Below, one piece after another: positions 58,941 through 64,000 of a stretch of DNA of 64,000 nucleotides. The stretch covers positions 17,758,975 through 17,822,974 of the forward strand of contig JALGQZ010000011.1 of the NCBI GenBank assembly GCA_023105745.1, given 5' to 3'. The notes under the pieces were generated by a model that saw only the letters and a list, made by a program, of their open reading frames with translations, searched no databases and was not told the origin of the DNA. Both the position numbers and the translations under genes were made by a program. The DNA is from Austropuccinia psidii. Its lineage: Eukaryota; Basidiomycota; Pucciniomycetes; Pucciniales; Sphaerophragmiaceae. Numbering within the stretch: the stretch's first letter is position 1; the number at the start of each line of letters is the position of its first letter.

Positions 58941-59165
58941 TTTAAGGTGTGGATATGAAACTTTGATTGAAATTGAAGTACTCTTCCTGTCCTCAAATTC
59001 TTTATAAGGTAAAACATGATTAAAAATATTATGAAATAAGCTTTTTAAGAGAAAATATGCCAATTTTATTGTTTTGAACTTGTATAAGGTAAAACATGAT
59101 TAAAAATATTATGAAATAAGCTTTTGAAGAGAAAATATGCCAATTTTATTGTTTTTAACTTTAAA
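58941..59165 (-). repeat. Family B LTR end fragment with an internal 80-bp tandem duplication
   Basis: The minus strand matches the last part of the E3 LTR: TTAAGGTGTGGATATGAAAC (left end) is the complement of the LTR end, and GCCAATTTTATTGTTTT matches its interior. The segment beginning TATAAGGTAAAACATGATTA occurs twice, at 59003 and 59083, an exact 80-bp period; E3 has it once. The fragment is truncated and abuts the PIF/Harbinger end. Confidence 0.8.
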
Positions 59166-59185
59166 ATTGTGAAACATTAATATTA

Positions 59186-60767
59186 GGGGGTGGCAAATTT
59201 ATCAAATCCACACTCAAAATACCAAGTTTTTTTTTGCCAAATCCCGCATTAACCTTTTGGCATTTGGGCAATTGCACACGTCAAGTGTGAGGTACTTTGA
59301 GGTACAAAAACCCAATTTTTTTGGTACCAAATCCCATTTTTTGATACTAAAATCCCACCTTTAGCTGAAATTAAAGGCACATTCTTACAAAATAACTCAG
59401 TGAGGGCATGTTAAATTGCATAAAAATTCCCTTTTCTTGCATAAAACCTGAATATACTGGTCATTTATTGAATTATTTGATTTCAAATTTCATTTTCTAT
59501 TTATCTATTCTCCATTTACCATGCCAAAGACATCACAAAGGCTACCTTTACTTCAGACCATAAACCCACTTCAGTTCATTGATGCCTTCAGCTGTGATAG
59601 TGATTCTGACATCCAGGAAGATATATAATTATTAGATATGATAACATCACAAAGATACATCAATCCTAGTAAAAGATATCCATCACATTACATGTATACA
59701 ATGAATGATTTACAAACATTATCATCTGAAAGGTTTTGCCAGCTATGTAGGACCACTCATGAATCATTTCAAAAATTGGTTGCAAAAATTCAAGATGATA
59801 AATCCTTTCAAAACTCATCACAAAACAAACAACACAATCCTGCCATACAATTGGCTGTGGCACTATCAATATTAGGATCAAATGGAAATGGGGCTGCTTT
59901 GGGAAAGATTGGAATGTTATTTGGAATTAGCCATGGGGATATTGTGTTTTACACTCAACGAGTTATGTGGATATTAATGAAGTTGAAGCACAAAGTGATT
60001 GTGTGGCCAACAATAGAACAACAAAGAGAGATGTCTCAAGTAATGCAGGCGGAAGGCTTCCCTGGCTGAATTGGGTTTATTGATGGGAGTCTAATACCAT
60101 TATCAAAATGTCCCCCCAATGATGGTGAAGCCTATTTTGATTGTAAAAAGAGATAAGTTTTTCAATATTTATCATTTATTTAATTTTTACTGATTTTTTA
60201 GAAATAAGGTATTCTATGTCAATACAACTGGTTTGCGACATAAACAAACAGTTCACTGCTCTAAATGTTGGTTTTATGGGGTCACTTCATGATTCAAATG
60301 TATATCAACATATGAAAATTGCACACAAACCTCAAGAATTTTATGAAAAAGATCAGTACATACTGGCCAATTCAGCATATGCAAGTTCTCCTTGGGTTGT
60401 TCCAGCATATAAGGGAGTTGCAGCACAGAATGAAGACAACCGTTCTTTCAATTACTGTCTAGCAAGATCAAGGGTTGGAATTGAGCATGCAATTGGAATT
60501 TTGAAGGGGCCGTGGTTTTCTCTAAGGGAAATGCAGAATAAAATGAGGAATGATCATGAGATTTAACACTTAGTTAGTTGGGTTGTTTTGTGCACAATCT
60601 TACATAATATGTTGGCACAAATTGGTGATGAATTGTTTGATTTATATGAGGATGATGATTCACCACATAAGGAAAATCTGGCCAATAATGACATCGGGCA
60701 AGATGTGGTAAATATGCACAAAAAAATTAAACCAATTACTGTGGCATGGAAAGATAGTCAATTGTAA
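59186..60767 (+). mobile_element. PIF/Harbinger DNA transposon relic
   Basis: The left border is proposed at GGGGGTGGCAAATTTATC (59186), preceded by TTA, the three-base target typical of this superfamily. A decayed DDE transposase follows (59521-60767). I could not find the matching inverted end (complement GATAAATTTGCCACCCCC) before 64000, so the right border is unknown and 60767 is only the end of the transposase. The usual Myb-like partner gene was not found. Confidence 0.62.
59521..60767 (+). pseudogene. PIF/Harbinger (DDE_4-type) transposase, decayed
   Basis: The frame from ATG 59521 (MPKTSQRLPLLQ) is interrupted by TAA 59626-59628 and TGA 60067-60069. The N-terminal helix-turn-helix-like part lies at about 59820-60010 (AVALSILGSNGNGAALGKIG). 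Catalytic residues: D in IGFIDGSLIPL (60082), D in GSLHDSNVY (60291) and E in RVGIEHAIGILKG (60483). A 56-nt intron is proposed at 60153-60208: the exons join in frame as KKR-YSMSIQLVCD, but the donor reads ATAAGT, as if GTAAGT had lost its first G. A TAA at 60564-60566 precedes the C-terminal acidic tail, which ends at TAA 60765-60767. The enzyme would excise and reinsert the transposon; this copy cannot. Confidence 0.8.
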
Positions 60768-60954
60768 ATTTCATCAGAACCATTGATATATGTATTTTTT
60801 TTAATGTCATACAATGGAGTGGAGGTGTTATTGGGAAAATAACAGTATTTACAATTAATATTTGGCAAAGAAAACTATTTCCAATTAAGACTTTATAGCA
60901 TGTTTTTAGCCCTGCACATTTCTTTCAAAGTACCCCTTGACTTTTGATTTGATT

Positions 60955-62230
60955 TCAGTGGGTGACATTTTCAAGAATTTTTTGACCTACATGGAATAAT
61001 TTATTGTTGAGTTGGAAAGAACATCCAAAATGACTGATTTTGTCATGATTCATAATTGCTAAAGAAGGTTTTGTTGTATTATGAACCATTGTTGATGTTT
61101 TACAAAGGAATTCCATAATGCCAGGTTTTTTTGAAAAATCAATCTCCATTTTCAATTCGGGGAAGTGCAAGACATGTCCAGAGGGGGTGAAGACAGTTGG
61201 AAGGGGATGAAAATTTTTTTTAGATACAAAAGAAAAAATACCATAAGTCCAGGCATTGAGATCATTTAAATATTGGTGTGGCTTGTTGAAAAATTCATCT
61301 TGAGTGACAATGACATTGGAAAAAGATTTGAATTATTCCTTTGGATAGGCAGAAGTCCATTCAAGTTGAATGAAGTTTGTTAATTTGGCTACTTCCATCA
61401 ATGACTGATTTTCTTGTGCGGCTAATTGTAAAAAAATGAGAGATTCAGGAGTAAATGAATTCATAATATTTTTGAAGTTTGGTCCATTGCATATTATCCA
61501 ATTCAATTTGAAGAGGAGACAAACTAGCCTTCCTGGAGCAAACACCTAAAAAGTTTGAAATTAATTAGTAATTATAAAAATAATATATAGATAAAAATCA
61601 CACAACTGCTGATTTGGAATCATCAGAACCAGGACGAAAGCCAATACCTTTCATAATGCCACCTCGGACTTGTTTATTAGTTTTCATTTCTTGGAAATTT
61701 TGATATAAGGAAATAAATGTAATGATAAGGTCTTTTAGTATTTGAGAGTGGCCTGAGAAAACATCAAAAGGGGTGATTTCATAAATTTAGACAGGAAAAA
61801 ATGGCTTGTGTGTTTTATCAATGGGTACATAAGGGTGGGGTAAAGTATTGATTGATGGAAGTTTTAAACATAAGGCATTGGCTGATTTCTTGTCAATTGA
61901 AATGGTGGAAAAGTTCTTATATGCTGTGTTTGAATTTCCAAGCTAAGACATGATTTGTTTCAAATCATGAATAGGTTGTCTTTGGCATTGGGTGAGTTTT
62001 CTTTTATGATTGGTTTGGTTATTATTATCTTCATGATGTTCTATCTTTGGTTTAGTCCTAACCATGACATCAATAGCAGGAACCATAGCTTCATCATCAT
62101 TCAAATCAGTCTGATGATGTACTGACACTGGTTTAGTCCTAACCATAACATCATCAGAATAATTGGAAGAGTGAGAGAGAGGGGGAGCACTTTTTTGAAT
62201 TTTAATGATGATGGAAGGGGGCGGGAAGAT
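60955..62230 (-). pseudogene. Tet-like 2OG-Fe(II) oxygenase relic 2, iron-binding aspartate changed
   Basis: On the minus strand an N-terminal region contains VMVRTKP twice (near 62045 and 62135), followed by a TAG at 61945-61943. Next come FDVFSGHSQILKDLIITFIS and QVRGGIMKGIGFRPGSDDSK (61620-61760). An intron ending TTTTTAG is followed by the exon from 61545 (FLQLAAQENQSLMEVAKLTN), a TAA near 61335, and the core NVIVTQDEFFNKPHQYLND (61265-61320). GIFSFVSKKNFHPLP, HFPELKMEIDF and the distal histidine region STMVHNTTKP lie down to about 61075. The H-x-D site, PHLD in relic 1, reads PHQY: the aspartate is a tyrosine (GAT to TAT expected). It ends near 60955. It belongs to the same family as 14548-15600 but is strongly diverged. 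Confidence 0.68.
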
Positions 62231-62581
62231 AATGAAATTGCAAAAGATATCCTTATAATATTAAGAAATGGTAAGAAACCAGTACAAAACAATTCAAAAA
62301 AACAAAATGATCAGTATGATCATTTGGAGAAATTCATTGAATATTAGTTTAATGAAGAAAACGCATAAGTCAGTCAGCATGATTATTTAAGAAAAAAATC
62401 ATCATAAAGGCAAAATGATGATCAGCATTAATCATCTTTGAATTTGAAAAAATACAAAATAATCAGTGATAATCCTCAGAAATGGAAAGGTTAAGTGTTG
62501 CGGATCATGATAATGATCAAAATGTAAAAACATAAGGACAATAGCAAAATTAAAAAAGAAAAATTCAGTCGCACTACCATG
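62231..62581. other. AT-rich spacer between two minus-strand relics
   Basis: No exon or element end recognised; many ATGATCA-like short repeats. Confidence 0.35.
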
Positions 62582-64000
62582 ACCTGGTTGGTATTTTTGG
62601 TGATATAGGTAGGATGGTAGAGATTTGCTTCCTCATTGGGCCATTTTGGTTTTTGAATAAAATGAACTGCACCTGGATTGAAATACTATGGCAATCATTT
62701 CCTTCAGGTGTAAAGGGTTAACAAGAATTGAATAAACCAAGTGGGTCCTGCAATTAGCAAAGGATTGAGAACTAAGAAAAAAAGTAGTGAGCAACGGTTG
62801 GCACTTTGTCAGCTCGTATTTCAGATTGAACCAAATTGCTTGTTTTGGTTTCCACTGGGTCTAGCCAGTTTTGTACATAAGGTAGGAAACATTCATTGGC
62901 CCGCATAACAAAAGGCATGCTACAGGAGAATTGAATGGTGAATCAGTTGATGTAAATGCTCTAAACTAAGGACCTATAGGAAAAAAGAGTGACAGACTTT
63001 GAGTTGTGCATGTCATTGTTTTTTTTGATTTCCATCAAGGCATGATAGAGAGCTAGTACATCAGAAGAATTATAATTGGATTCAGCCTCCTGGTTAACCA
63101 ACCCCACATTTCCTGGGTATAATAGGAGGAGGTGGCATTAGCATTGCTATGAAAAAATGAGGATCTGGGACAAGGTGAGTTGAAAGTGGCCTGTGATAAA
63201 TGGCCATCCCATCTATTGAATCATGAAGGGGCTGCTGATATGTTTCATTGGTAAGATTGGCATGTTCGGATGACAAGATTTCATTGTGTTTCAGTGAGTG
63301 GAGGTAGTTGTATAACTCGGTCACAGCTGAGTCAAATTTGTCACGTCGGTAACTTATCTGAAGGGCTCTGAATCAGGAATGGAAATAAAAAACGCAATGC
63401 GTTTGGTATATCTTCTGGAGGCGTAGATTCTATAACAAGTTGAAGTGCCTCATATATGTGATTTAGGAAGGTCTCAAACAGGCGAGACATTGTCTGTTTC
63501 ATCATCATTTTCTGTGAAACAAAATGATGACAATTACTAATTTGTTGTTCCGCTTCTATTTTTTCACTCTATTAATTCACTCACATCACAATGAGCCAAC
63601 ATCTCAAACTTGATATCTTCTAAAACGTTTCAAAAATTGTAAAGCACCTCACTAACGCAATCAATGATTAGCATATCTTCTTCTTTGAATCTCTGAAAAA
63701 TTGCATTGAAAACTGCCAAAACTGGAAAGGGTAACATTAATCTCCATTGCAAAGCACATTTCACTAGAAGTTCAAGATGATTTTGAGATAAAATCTTTAG
63801 TGATCCTTCTTCATCTTCCGCAAAATTTCTCATTGACTGCAGGTCAAAATCAAGGGATTGTTCTGTCAAACTTGCATACGATTTGAGTTGATTGGGTGTG
63901 ATATAGGTGAATTGCTGAGTTGCTAAATCTGGCTCGATACTTGGCAATATCTGATTAGTTGCATCTTGGTGAGCTTCATTGAAATCTACTTGTAAATCAG
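62582..64000 (-). CDS. Partial gene resembling the MHD region of a Munc13-like protein
   Basis: Exon-like pieces on the minus strand run off the right edge. They are: 63947-63630 (NHLELLVKCALQWRLMLPFP, then a segment ending DCVSEVLYNF); 63350-63094; about 63090-63005 (SSDVLALYHALMEIKKNNDM); 62925-62800 (MRANECFLPYVQNWLDPVET, then KTSNLVQSEIRADK); and 62685-62582 (AVHFIQKPKWPNEEANLYHP, then TYITKNTNQ and a donor GTCATG). The order and spacing of a leucine-rich helix, PYVQNWL..TKT..VQ..I.ADK and FI...WPNEE..N resemble the MHD2 part of fungal Munc13-like proteins, which act in vesicle priming. The match is from memory of the family. Exon borders are uncertain. No continuation is seen left of 62582, so the gene may be truncated. 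Confidence 0.42.

Noticed and set aside
60955..64000. Right inverted end or Myb-like partner gene of the PIF/Harbinger element
   Set aside because: No complement of the proposed left end was found, and the minus-strand frames fit Tet-like and Munc13-like proteins better.
1..64000. tRNA or rRNA genes
   Set aside because: No cloverleaf-compatible A and B box pair or rRNA-like stretch was recognised by eye; a tRNA scan could overturn this.

Overview
The window looks like repeat-rich nuclear DNA of a fungus, most probably a rust (Pucciniales). The evidence is: long AT-rich intergenic stretches; short GT..AG introns of 56-73 nt; chromodomain Ty3/Gypsy retrotransposons; a PIF/Harbinger transposase relic; and two decayed Tet-like 2OG-Fe(II) oxygenase genes of a kind expanded in basidiomycetes. 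Several reading frames resemble repeat proteins I associate with Austropuccinia psidii. That is recollection, not a search result.

Layout. 1-9014: two minus-strand copies (E1a, E1b) of LTR family A that share one LTR (6247-7683). 9015-11543: an unrecognised, decayed four-exon gene on the plus strand. 11923-14363: a 39-bp minisatellite with a detached unit 2 kb away and AT-rich DNA between. 14548-15600: Tet-like oxygenase relic 1 (minus). 16462-28251: an unrecognised minus-strand gene, split by a complete but decayed family A element, E2 (17297-26957, target duplication TGATT). 29000-29500: GC-rich irregular repeats. 29830-30209: start of a gag frame from another LTR family. 30715-40815: E3, a complete and apparently young family B element (LTRs nearly identical, target duplication ATTTT, 1974-codon frame open throughout). 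41083-42490: solo family A LTR. 42491-44392: GC-richer block and an old family B LTR piece. 44393-52560: AT-rich DNA with no supportable gene. 52793-53494: an intact proline-rich protein with two internal repeats, the best candidate for an undescribed protein. 56799-58234: second solo family A LTR (target duplication GAAAC). 58941-59165: family B LTR fragment with an 80-bp tandem duplication. 59186-60767: PIF/Harbinger relic. 60955-62230: Tet-like oxygenase relic 2 (minus). 62582-64000: exons resembling a Munc13-like (MHD2) protein (minus, runs off the window).

The most interesting system is the 5' organisation of E3. An AUG-free stretch of 1059 nt precedes ATG 33029. That ATG lies inside a 64-nt consensus intron (32979-33042) and opens the 1974-codon Gag-Pol frame. 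Removing the intron deletes this ATG, and the first ATG then becomes 33099, in another frame, encoding a 197-aa protein (ORF1). ORF1 ends with an ATGA overlap inside the Gag-Pol frame. About 600 bp are therefore open in two frames, and splicing would choose between them. E1a and E2 carry the same arrangement (ATG just before an AG acceptor, overlapping frames). Their stop codons fall at unshared positions, so the overlap was probably ancestral. I propose splice-controlled start selection as the way this group sets the ratio of ORF1 protein to Gag-Pol.
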